Shown: one piece after another, positions 26,601-33,395 of the stretch
How the letters are laid out: each line of letters opens with the position of its first letter
How positions within the stretch are numbered: the first letter of the stretch is position 1
Origin: an uncultured Oscillospiraceae bacterium
GTDB taxonomy: Bacteria > Bacillota > Clostridia > Oscillospirales > Oscillospiraceae
Length of the DNA stretch: 64,000 nt
Reading direction: 5' to 3'
NCBI GenBank assembly: GCA_944385445.1
Contig: CALWXF010000002.1
Location: 62,001 to 126,000 of the forward strand
The notes under the pieces: model-generated
What the model saw: the letters and a program-made list of their open reading frames with translations, nothing else
Database searches by the model: none
Told to the model about the DNA's origin: nothing
Translations under genes and position numbers: made by a program

Positions 26601-28800
26601 GCCCGGACGGTACATCACGGTGGCCCGCCGCAGCGGTCAGCAGTGGTATCTGGCCACCAACCAGGGCGCCGGTACCCGTGAGGCCTCCATCCCCCTGGAC
26701 TTCCTGGGTGAGGGCAAGTACCTGGCCGAGATCTACACCGATACCGAGAGCGGCGTAGATGTCCAGCGCACCACCCGCATTGTGTCCCGGGAGGACACCA
26801 TCTCCGCCTCCCTCAAGCAGGGCGGCGCCTGCGTGGTGCGGCTGAGCCAGCTCAACGCCGTGGAGAGCATCGACATCGTGGAGAGCGATGTGGTAGTGCA
26901 GGAAGGGGAGAGCGTGCAGCTGACTCTGGACGTCATCCCTGAGGACTACAAGAACGCCGACATTCTTTGGAGCGTGGACAACGACCAGCTGGCCCAGGTC
27001 ACCGACGGCCTGGTGTCCGCCAAGAACGACGGTGTGGTCACCGTCACCGCAGCTTCTGCCCTGGACGGCACCGTGTTTGACACTTGCCGGGTGGCCATCA
27101 CCGCCAAGGCCCGGCTGTCCGACCAGTGGACGGTGGTCAATCCCACCAACGCCCTCACTGTGGCAGAGGACCAAGAGAACCAGATCACCATTGACACAGA
27201 GGCGGGCGACTTCACCCAGAAGAATGTGCCCAAGAACAAGCTGGTGCTGGAGATCCCACAGGGTGACTTTGAAATCTCGGTGAAGGTCAATGCTGAGATG
27301 ACCGCTGACTTCCAGACCGCAGCCCTCTATGTCTGGGACGACACCGGAGCGCTGTTTGCAGCCCAGCGCCGCTATCACAGCTTCTTTGGACAGAACGACA
27401 ACCACCACATCTATGCCGCCCCCAACCGCAACGATGTCAACAGCAACATGGCTGAACCCTGGGTCCAGGCCAATCCCGAGGACACCGAGTGCTACCTGAA
27501 GGTGGTCAAGAAGGACGGCGTGCTGTCTGCCTGGTACAGCCTGGACGGCAGCCAGTGGAACCCCATCCAGGAGAATGTGACCATTCCCAACCTGAACACC
27601 AGTGAGACCCTCCAGGTGGGTGTTTTCACTAGCAACGGCGAGCGGAACACCATCAGCGTCCCCGTCACCTTCACCGATTTCACACTGAATGGTGAGGTCA
27701 TCCCCTTCCGGGGCGAAGAGGACACCTATGTGCTGTGGACCGATGCCCTGGAGAATGTGAACGCAGATTATGGCACCTCCGCCCAGGACCTGAACCTGCC
27801 TGAGATGGTGACGGTGCTGCTCTCGGACGGAACCAGCAAGGAGGTTGCCGTGAAGTGGGACGTGTCCACCTATGCCCCCCAGACCTCTGGCGCTCAGACC
27901 CTGACTGGCACCCTGGAGGAGTTGGGCGACGTGGTGAACACTTTGGACGTCACCGCCCAGGTGACCGTGGTGGTAGGGGACAAGCCCATTGCCGCCGACA
28001 AGACCCTGTTGGAAAAGACCGTTGCCTATGCCAAGACTCTGGACACCACCGGCGTCACCGAGTCCGCTGCGGCCTTCTTCCAGAAGGCTTTGGCCAAGGC
28101 TGAGGCTGTTCTGGGCGACACCACCGCCACGCAGGACGATGTGAATGCCGCATGGGATAACCTGCTGGAGGCCATCTGGGGCCTGGGACTTACTCAGGGC
28201 GACAAGACCATGCTGGAGCTGCTCATTGAGCGGGCAGACGGCATGACGGCTAATGCCGACAAGTATGTCCAGGACAACTGGCAGCAGCTGGTGGACGCTC
28301 TGGCAACCGCCAAGGACGTTCTGGCCGATGGCGACGCCATGCAGGAGGACGTGGACAAGGCCGCCGACGCCCTGCTGGACGCCATTCTGGCCCAGCGCTT
28401 CAAGGCGGATAAGTCCATCCTGGAAGATCTGCTGAACAAGGCTGAGGGTATCAACCTGGGCGGCTACACTGCCGAGTCTGTGGCTACTTTCCGCACGGCT
28501 CTGGCCAATGCCCAGGCTGTGATGGCAGACAACAGCCTCTCTGAGGATGACCAGGCTGTGGTGAATCAGGCGGTGGAGCAGCTCACCGCCTCTATGGACG
28601 GTCTCACCGCCGGTGGAGCCCCCGAGACCACCGACAAGCCTGAGACTTCTCAGAAACCCGAAGCAACCCAGAAGCCCGAGAACAACGTGCCCCAGACTGG
28701 GGACACCGCCCACATGATGGGCTATGTGCTCACCGCTATGGCCGCTGCCAGCCTGCTGCTGGCTGTGGTTGTGGTGGAGAAGCGCCGCCGCAACAGTTAA
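23689..28800 (+). CDS. Cell-wall-anchored multidomain GH97 glycosidase (alpha-galactosidase-like)
   Basis: The 1703-residue precursor starts at a GTG eight bases after GAGGAGGG; an ATG two codons earlier is too close to it. After the signal peptide come two NPCBM-type domains (about residues 30-205 and 210-365), a Big_2 Ig-like domain (370-460), a GH97 unit (460-1065), another Ig-like domain, a concanavalin-like lectin domain (1140-1337), a third Ig-like domain, three FIVAR repeats (1434-1640), and NVPQTGD near 1664 with membrane helix and KRRRNS. In the GH97 barrel, KVDFFDR places Asp831 where retaining GH97 enzymes have their nucleophile, so alpha-galactosidase is the best guess. NPCBM domains bind galactose-type sugars. 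It should act on host or plant alpha-galactosides at the cell surface. Confidence 0.85.
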   Translation: MKKGWKMMVAGILGMQMLIQPVAMAVPASASQDSDSFVYLSDLTDPDAGFDFQFELGYAEEGLGINQGINDRNRALKLNVDGVETTFDKGLVICPGTGKDGWASWNIADTEATRLTAYVGINAGADEQDADRGDAAFEIWADDEMIWGDETYYKESGNAGFVDVAIPQNTQVLKVVTKAGESQACDHALFAAPKLYMPEENLPNQGDSYYLSDIAVSDYKTGWGDLGINQGVDSSAKGLRLRVNGEVKSFAKGVVIHPGTSQDGYATWDVSRYEATRFTAYVGINTGADGEGRDRGDAAFEVWADDQKIWGDGVFYKESGDAGYIDVAIPAGTQQLKLVTKSGPDMSCDHALFANPKLYLSNMDQRWFTLSAQSSIISGQGSTVMVPRVENIFGTEDFTQEYTVTYTTQDTNVVSVDEATGRVTAVAAGVATITATAVPKAGGDTLTATAQVEVTENGWTLASPDGSIVADLALDQEGGLRYTVTRNGEVVVSNGRLGIKTSLGNFVTGMTLQGEPEVTEINEDYEMISGKASTYHNHANQVTLTLALEDSQAQLQVVCRSYDDGFAYRYLIVTDEEQEMVVNGEVGSFTVPADAASVSMPNGSGNFSHEGLYSMKDAGTLSGKIVLPFLYQMGDNWVLVSEAALDGNYTGSVLDASGSTFTLGYPQQQGATVNTTAPFQSPWRFAVIGDVTHIMENTMAENLSPAPDEDTYHFSEWVDPGVSSWTWLQGGFNVQRDPQAIKSYLDLAYEMGWNYFILDEGWQPNNPDYGKPGETKYEGVFDWFPEIVEYAEERDIGLIAWVPCDDLATEEKRNERLPYWSELGIKGIKVDFFDRESQDRIALMQEIYKDCAENCLLANVHGANKPTGEVRTYPNVLNREGINGEEMGYNRYEQLTLAPLTRGAIGPTDYTPRITPTGNITYAHQLAIAILFESGLPCMAGSVQQYETLTGASFLKDLPAAWDETVGLDTVPGRYITVARRSGQQWYLATNQGAGTREASIPLDFLGEGKYLAEIYTDTESGVDVQRTTRIVSREDTISASLKQGGACVVRLSQLNAVESIDIVESDVVVQEGESVQLTLDVIPEDYKNADILWSVDNDQLAQVTDGLVSAKNDGVVTVTAASALDGTVFDTCRVAITAKARLSDQWTVVNPTNALTVAEDQENQITIDTEAGDFTQKNVPKNKLVLEIPQGDFEISVKVNAEMTADFQTAALYVWDDTGALFAAQRRYHSFFGQNDNHHIYAAPNRNDVNSNMAEPWVQANPEDTECYLKVVKKDGVLSAWYSLDGSQWNPIQENVTIPNLNTSETLQVGVFTSNGERNTISVPVTFTDFTLNGEVIPFRGEEDTYVLWTDALENVNADYGTSAQDLNLPEMVTVLLSDGTSKEVAVKWDVSTYAPQTSGAQTLTGTLEELGDVVNTLDVTAQVTVVVGDKPIAADKTLLEKTVAYAKTLDTTGVTESAAAFFQKALAKAEAVLGDTTATQDDVNAAWDNLLEAIWGLGLTQGDKTMLELLIERADGMTANADKYVQDNWQQLVDALATAKDVLADGDAMQEDVDKAADALLDAILAQRFKADKSILEDLLNKAEGINLGGYTAESVATFRTALANAQAVMADNSLSEDDQAVVNQAVEQLTASMDGLTAGGAPETTDKPETSQKPEATQKPENNVPQTGDTAHMMGYVLTAMAAASLLLAVVVVEKRRRNS
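27985..28795 (+). repeat. FIVAR/anchor module, copy B
   Basis: Direct repeat of 22552-23370, with the same order of three helical repeats, PETTDKPE linker and NVPQTGD anchor. Differences are scattered point changes, so the copies have diverged but are still recognisable at DNA level. The last third also matches the orphan fragment at 655-1089. Confidence 0.85.
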
Positions 28801-28806
28801 TTGAAA

Positions 28807-28838
28807 TTGGAGCCCTGGCCGTTTGGCCGGGGCTCCAA
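28807..28838 (+). terminator. Terminator hairpin of the GH97 gene
   Basis: TTGGAGCCC plus TGGCC pairs with GGCCG and GGGCTCCAA around GTTT. No T tract follows directly, but a second hairpin begins ten bases later. Confidence 0.75.
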
Positions 28839-28847
28839 TGCATAAAA

Positions 28848-28889
28848 ATGCCCCACAGGGAGGCTGTGGAAGCCGGCCCTGTGGGGCAT
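28848..28889. terminator. Bidirectional terminator between the GH97 gene and aroD
   Basis: ATGCCCCACAGGG pairs with CCCTGTGGGGCAT. TTTCTT follows on the plus strand and TTTTTAT on the minus strand, so it can end both convergent genes. Confidence 0.85.
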
Positions 28890-28921
28890 TTCTTGCTGTG
28901 ATAGGGGATAAGTTGTTTGAA

Positions 28922-29683
28922 TCAGAGAGCGCCATGGAGCAGGTTGAGGATGGTACTCAGGTCGTGCACGTCCATCTGACCGGGGGCAGAGGCCCTCCTG
29001 GCGGCGCCGAAGGTGAGGGCAGAGCCGAACACCTCCCCGCACAGGCGGCTGATGATGCCTGAGCCAGACATAGACATGGTGATAATGGGGCGGTCTGCGT
29101 ACTGGGTGGCCATCTCCTCGGTGGCGGCCAGCAGGGTGAGCACGTCCTTCTTGCTCTGGGGCATCACGGCGATCTTGGGGAGGTCGGCGCCCAGGTCCTG
29201 CATCTTGCGCAGTCGGTCCACCAAATCGGCCTGGTCGGGGGTTCCCGAGAAGTCGTGGTTGGAGGCCACCACCTTCACCCCGGCTGCATGGGCGACATCA
29301 ATGGTGGTGCGGACGATTTCATCGCCCATCAAGGCTTCCACGTCCACCAGGTCCACATACCCGGACTGAATAGCCTGGAAGTTCAGCAGGGCATACGCCT
29401 CCGGCTCAATGGATTTCTCACCACCCTCCTTTGCGGTGCGGAAGGTAAACAACAGGGGAATCTCGCCCAAGGCCTCCCGCAGACGTTGAAGCACGTCCAG
29501 CACTTGGAAGCAGTCGAACACGCCCTCAAACCAGTCCGCACGCCATTCCGCCACGTCTGCGGGGATGGAGTGAAAGGTCTGGGCCTCGGCGATGATCTCC
29601 TCTTTGGTCTGGCCAACAATGGGTACACAAATTTTGGGGATTCCAGCCCCAATCTCAACATTTCTCACACAAACGGTATTCAT
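28922..29683 (-). CDS. aroD: Type I 3-dehydroquinate dehydratase
   Basis: The 253-residue protein is the usual length for AroD. Conserved parts are IPKICVPIVGQTKEEI, AEWRADWFE (active-site Glu), VVASNHDFSGTP (active-site His), LPKIAVMPQS (Schiff-base Lys) and MSMSGSGIISRLCGEVFGSA. It converts 3-dehydroquinate to 3-dehydroshikimate in the shikimate pathway, making a covalent imine with Lys. The ATG at 29683 with GGGAG upstream fits the family's start; the frame stays open 70 codons further but with unrelated sequence. No other shikimate genes are adjacent, so it is isolated here. Confidence 0.93.
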   Translation of the reverse strand: MNTVCVRNVEIGAGIPKICVPIVGQTKEEIIAEAQTFHSIPADVAEWRADWFEGVFDCFQVLDVLQRLREALGEIPLLFTFRTAKEGGEKSIEPEAYALLNFQAIQSGYVDLVDVEALMGDEIVRTTIDVAHAAGVKVVASNHDFSGTPDQADLVDRLRKMQDLGADLPKIAVMPQSKKDVLTLLAATEEMATQYADRPIITMSMSGSGIISRLCGEVFGSALTFGAARRASAPGQMDVHDLSTILNLLHGAL

Positions 29684-29857
29684 AGAAATACTCCCTATCT
29701 CTACCTGAAAATCATCTTGTGTATAGAATATCTGTTTTGCTGCCCGGATGCAAGAGAAACCAGCTTGGAATACCAGAAATTCATCCACCTCCTGCCCCAA
29801 GCCCTGGAGGTGAATTACGGCTGATTGTCCCATTCTCTCGGGTCTACGATGCGTAGG

Positions 29858-29886
29858 TTGAGGGGATAGAGATTCCTTGCTATAAT
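29858..29886 (+). promoter_or_regulatory. Promoter of the XRE-desulfoferrodoxin gene
   Basis: TTGAGG and a perfect TATAAT are 17 bases apart. An ATG at 29890 is only three bases from the -10, so the coding start must be the later ATG at 29920. Confidence 0.65.
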
Positions 29887-29919
29887 GACATGGCAAGAAT
29901 AAAACGAAGGAGAATAACC

Positions 29920-30504
29920 ATGAATTCCTATGTCACAGGGAGTACCATTAAACGGCTGCGGGAGGGGCGAAACCTGACCCAGGCCCAGCTTGGGGAGAAC
30001 ATCGGGGTGAGCAGCAAGACCATCTCCAAATGGGAGACCGCCAAGGGGCTGCCCGATGTATCTCTGTTGGAGGCTTTGGCCTCTGCCTTGGGAGTGTCGG
30101 TGTTGGAGCTGATGAGCGGGGACACCATGCGCAATGGCAACCGCTCTGCCAATATGCTCCGCTCCAAGCTGTACGTCTGCCCCATCTGCGGCAATGTCGT
30201 CCACACCATGGGGGAGACGGTGGTGAGCTGCTGTGGTGTGACCCTGCCTCCGCTGGAGGCAGAGGAGGTGGACCATACCCACGGCATCACCCGAGAGGTG
30301 GTGGAGGATGAGGTGTACCTCACCGTGGACCACCCCATGACTAAGAAGCACTACATTTCCTTTCTGGCCTACGTCACCTCGGATGGATTCCAGATGGTGA
30401 AGCTCTACCCGGAGGGGAATGCAGCCTGCCGCTTCCGCCTCCAGCGATCCGGGTATCTGTACCTCTACTGCAATCAGCACGGACTGATGCGGGAAAAAGT
30501 GTAA
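29920..30504 (+). CDS. XRE helix-turn-helix fused to a desulfoferrodoxin-like iron protein
   Basis: The 194-residue protein has two parts. Residues 8-70 are a Cro/CI helix-turn-helix (LTQAQLGENIGVSSKTISKW). Residues 84-194 follow desulfoferrodoxin: a desulforedoxin-like knuckle with Cys87, Cys90, Cys104 and Cys105 (YVCPICGN, SCCGV), then the superoxide-reductase site with His119, His138 (DHPMTKKHYI), His144, Cys184 and His187 (YCNQHG). All five neelaredoxin centre ligands are present. It may sense superoxide, iron or oxygen through its metal sites and regulate transcription, or still act as a superoxide reductase. The ATG has AAGGAG upstream. It is monocistronic. Confidence 0.85.
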   Translation: MNSYVTGSTIKRLREGRNLTQAQLGENIGVSSKTISKWETAKGLPDVSLLEALASALGVSVLELMSGDTMRNGNRSANMLRSKLYVCPICGNVVHTMGETVVSCCGVTLPPLEAEEVDHTHGITREVVEDEVYLTVDHPMTKKHYISFLAYVTSDGFQMVKLYPEGNAACRFRLQRSGYLYLYCNQHGLMREKV

Positions 30505-30513
30505 AGAGAGATT

Positions 30514-30552
30514 ACGCCCCGGCTGGGTACGCTTTGTACCTGGCCGGGGCGT
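30514..30552 (+). terminator. Intrinsic terminator of the XRE-desulfoferrodoxin gene
   Basis: ACGCCCCGGC pairs with GCCGGGGCGT, and inside it GGTAC/GTACC extends the stem around GCTTT. No strong T tract follows. Confidence 0.7.
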
Positions 30553-30581
30553 TGCCTGATATAGGCCAAATTTGGTAAGAT
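30552..30581 (+). promoter_or_regulatory. Probable promoter of the sigma factor/serpin operon
   Basis: TTGCCT and TAAGAT are 18 bases apart, about 80 bases before the sigma factor start. The match is moderate, and the sigma factor may also recognise its own promoter here. Confidence 0.4.
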
Positions 30582-30660
30582 AAAAATAGAAATATACCGC
30601 AACCAACCCCTGTGTTTTACGGGATATCAAGTGAAGGGCAGCGAGAAGGGAGGGAGCCAG

Positions 30661-31221
30661 ATGGAGGACCAGGAGATTGTGGAACTGTACTGGAAGCGGG
30701 ACGAGTCGGCCCTGGAGCGCAGTCGGGAGAAGTATCACGGGTACCTCAGCCGCATTGCCCAGCAGATTTTGTATGACCGGGAGGACAGCGAAGAAGTGGT
30801 CAACGACACCTATTTCAAGGCCTGGCAGTCCATGCCGCCCCAGCGGCCCGGCAAGCTGGCCATCTACCTGGGCCGCCTGACCCGGCACGGGGCCATTGAC
30901 TGTCTGCGCCGCCGCACCAGCCAAAAGCGGGGCGGCACAATCTATGAGGTGTGCGTGGAGGAGCTGGAGGAGAGTGTGCCCAGTGGAGAGACGCCCCAGC
31001 AGGCCATGGAGGAAAAGCTGTTGGTGCAGCTGCTCAATCAGTTTCTGGAGACCCTCTCGCCCCAGGCCAGAGCCCTATTCTTGGGCCGGTACTACTACTT
31101 CGACCCGCTGCGGGAGGTGGCCCGCTATTGCGGTATGGGGGAGGGACAGGCCAAGAGCCAGCTCTTTCGCATCCGCAAACGACTGAAAGCCTATTTGGAA
31201 CAGGAGGGATTTGTGGTATGA
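30661..31221 (+). CDS. RNA polymerase sigma factor of the sigma-70/ECF type
   Basis: The 186-residue protein has region 2 (YLSRIAQQILYDREDSEEVV, NDTYFKAWQSMPP) and region 4 (LETLSPQARALFLGRYYYFD, ARYCGMGEGQAKSQLFRIRK), without region 1 or 3, as in ECF sigma factors. The ATG at 30661 follows GGGAGGGAG. It overlaps the next membrane-protein gene by four bases and is two genes upstream of a secreted serpin, a classic sigma/anti-sigma/target arrangement. It should respond to an envelope or extracellular protease signal, which is inference. Confidence 0.88.
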   Translation: MEDQEIVELYWKRDESALERSREKYHGYLSRIAQQILYDREDSEEVVNDTYFKAWQSMPPQRPGKLAIYLGRLTRHGAIDCLRRRTSQKRGGTIYEVCVEELEESVPSGETPQQAMEEKLLVQLLNQFLETLSPQARALFLGRYYYFDPLREVARYCGMGEGQAKSQLFRIRKRLKAYLEQEGFVV

Positions 31222-32108
31222 AGGGAGAACGATTGCTCCACGCTCTGGGTGAGGTGGACGAGGACTACTTGGCCCAGGTGGATAAACTGCGGCGGATACC
31301 TGCAAAAAAGAAGCGACACACCTGGATTCCCCTGGTGGCCTGCCTCTGTTTGGTGGCCGGGGTGGCGGCGTGGGCGCTGCGAGGTGGAATGGGGCTGCCT
31401 GGCAAGGAGGGGGACCAGGCAAACTCCAATGGAATCACGGAAAGTACCCAAGGGATATATGTGCCGCCTCTAGAGGTGGAATTGTCTCAGGCGCAGCCGG
31501 AGGCCATGATCGACATGATTGGATTTTTCATCTATCAGGGTCGTCTCTATGCTCAAATGGATGTGGTGGAGCAGGGGCAGGACTTGGTGGGAGAGCAGCT
31601 GGGAGAGTCCAGCGGTACCATTGACGAGTGGACAAGCGAGGACCAATATCTGGAGGGCACAGGGAGTGTTGGAGGACCTTTTTATGAGGTGAAGGGATAT
31701 GACCCCAAGTACATGCTGTGTATGGTATATGACTATGGGGTAGAACTATTCTGGAACAATTGCGACATCACCGTGTCCACCGGAGGGGATGTGCTGGAAG
31801 AGGTGTTCCGCCTGTCCGACGGCATTGCCCGAGCAGAGTTTCAGAGCGAGTCAGACGTTCAGAAGGATACCGGGCACATGACCACAATCACCCGATTGAA
31901 TCAGCTGGCGGCCTGGGTGAATGCCCTGGACCAAGCCCCTGCCCTGGCCAGCACTGAGACGGATATGGGGCAGTGTTTGGGCCACCTGTACCTCACCAAG
32001 GCGGACGGGGTGACGGTGCATCTAAGGTTAATGGAACATGGATATGTGCAGGTGGCAGAGTTGCCGGAGGTGTGCTGGCAGATGGAATGGAAGTCTATCC
32101 TGCCTTGA
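31218..32108 (+). CDS. Membrane protein, probable anti-sigma factor
   Basis: The 296-residue protein begins with about 40 cytoplasmic residues (MKGERLLHALGEVDEDYLAQ), then one membrane helix near residues 37-52 (WIPLVACLCLVAGVAAWAL) and a large extracytoplasmic region with no domain I recognise. The gene start overlaps the sigma factor stop by four bases, and the topology of short cytoplasmic head plus one helix is that of anti-sigma factors. The external part may sense the signal. The downstream gene codes for a secreted serpin, so the pair could regulate it. Confidence 0.7.
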   Translation: MKGERLLHALGEVDEDYLAQVDKLRRIPAKKKRHTWIPLVACLCLVAGVAAWALRGGMGLPGKEGDQANSNGITESTQGIYVPPLEVELSQAQPEAMIDMIGFFIYQGRLYAQMDVVEQGQDLVGEQLGESSGTIDEWTSEDQYLEGTGSVGGPFYEVKGYDPKYMLCMVYDYGVELFWNNCDITVSTGGDVLEEVFRLSDGIARAEFQSESDVQKDTGHMTTITRLNQLAAWVNALDQAPALASTETDMGQCLGHLYLTKADGVTVHLRLMEHGYVQVAELPEVCWQMEWKSILP

Positions 32109-32127
32109 CGGAAAGGAGAAAAACCGG

Positions 32128-33348
32128 ATGAAAAAGAAGTATTTGGCCCTACTGGTGGCGGGAGCACTGCTGTGCAGTGCCCTGATGGGGTGTACCAAAA
32201 CCTATGCCACCGATTTCATGGACGGAGTGAAAGCGGGGACACCCACGGAAGTCCAGGTCCAGGAGGAGACCTGGGCGGGGATGTATGACTTCTCGGTGAA
32301 ATTGCTCCAGAGTACCTGTGAAGAGGAGGAGAACACTCTGGTATCCCCCATGTCGGTGCTGTCCGCCCTGGCCATGACTGCAAACGGCGCCCGGGGGGAG
32401 ACACGGTCCCAGATGGAGAACACCCTGGGCGGGACGGTGGAACAGCTCAATGGGGCGTTGACGGGGCTGGGCCAGGAGGAAGATTCCCCCCTATACCTGG
32501 CAAACTCCATCTGGTTTGCGGAAGGGGGACTCATCACCCCCAATCCAGATTTCTTGCAAATCAATGCAGACTACTATCGTGCGGGGGTGTTTGAGGCTCC
32601 CTTTGACCAGACCACCGTCACCGATATCAATCGGTGGGTGAAGGAGCATACTCACGGCATGGTGGAAGAGATTTTGAAGAAAATTCCACATGATACGGTG
32701 ATGTACCTCATCAATGCTCTGGCCTTTGAGGCGGAGTGGGAGAACCCTTATCAGAAAGATGATGTGTGGCAGCAGGCATTTACCAACCAGGCGGGAGAGG
32801 TCCAGCAGGTGAGCATGATGCACAGTGAGGAGACGTTCTATCTGCGGGACGACCAGGCTCAGGGATTTATGAAGTACTATCAGGGAGGACGATACGCCTT
32901 TGTGGCGTTGCTGCCGGACAAGGGAAATTCTGTTTTGGACTATGTGGAAGGCCTGGACGGCCAGCAATTGAAGGCGCTGCTGGACAACCCAACATCCGTG
33001 CCCGTGATGACGACCATGCCCAAATTTGAAAGCGAGATGGAAGTGGACCTCCGGGAAGTGCTGAAGGAGATGGGGATGGACCTTCCCTTTGACAGTGCAC
33101 AGGCGGATTTTACCGACCTGGGCACCAGTCCCGAGGGAAATCTCTATATCAACCAGGTCTTTCACAAAGCTTATCTTGAAGTGGAGGAAAAGGGCACCCG
33201 AGGTGGGGCAGCGACTGCGGTAGAAATGAATACCGAGGCGGCCCCTGAGGAACAGATGGTCGTGACTCTGGACCGCCCCTTTGTCTACATGGTTGTGGAC
33301 ACCTCCTCCATGCTGCCTGTGTTTATGGGCACGGTACTTTCTGTATAG
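32128..33348 (+). CDS. Secreted lipoprotein serpin
   Basis: The 406-residue precursor has a lipoprotein signal (ALLCSALMGC, Cys near residue 20) and then a full serpin fold, from VSPMSVLSALAMTANGARGE through FEAEWENPYQKDD to LDRPFVYMVVDTSS. The hinge (EEKGTRGGAATAVE) has small residues at positions P12-P9, which marks an inhibitory serpin. If the standard loop length holds, P1 is near Glu in NTEAAP, so the target may be an acidic-preferring or elastase-like protease. It should trap host or rival proteases at the cell surface. The ATG has AAGGAG upstream. It is the third gene of the sigma-factor operon. Confidence 0.9.
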   Translation: MKKKYLALLVAGALLCSALMGCTKTYATDFMDGVKAGTPTEVQVQEETWAGMYDFSVKLLQSTCEEEENTLVSPMSVLSALAMTANGARGETRSQMENTLGGTVEQLNGALTGLGQEEDSPLYLANSIWFAEGGLITPNPDFLQINADYYRAGVFEAPFDQTTVTDINRWVKEHTHGMVEEILKKIPHDTVMYLINALAFEAEWENPYQKDDVWQQAFTNQAGEVQQVSMMHSEETFYLRDDQAQGFMKYYQGGRYAFVALLPDKGNSVLDYVEGLDGQQLKALLDNPTSVPVMTTMPKFESEMEVDLREVLKEMGMDLPFDSAQADFTDLGTSPEGNLYINQVFHKAYLEVEEKGTRGGAATAVEMNTEAAPEEQMVVTLDRPFVYMVVDTSSMLPVFMGTVLSV

Positions 33349-33357
33349 CGATTCGAC

Positions 33358-33395
33358 AACGAGCCGCCCTCTGTGAAGAGAGCGGTTCGTTTGTT
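33358..33395 (+). terminator. Intrinsic terminator of the serpin operon
   Basis: AACGAGCCGCCCTCT pairs with AGAGAGCGGTTCGTT around GTGA with two mismatches, and TGTTC follows. It lies between the convergent serpin and Rieske-oxidoreductase genes. Confidence 0.75.

Noticed and set aside
24253..28935. A 1560-codon open frame on the minus strand across the GH97 gene
   Set aside because: The plus-strand frame has signal peptide, domains and anchor. The antisense frame is His/Gly/Leu-rich without domains and results from GC-rich codon structure.
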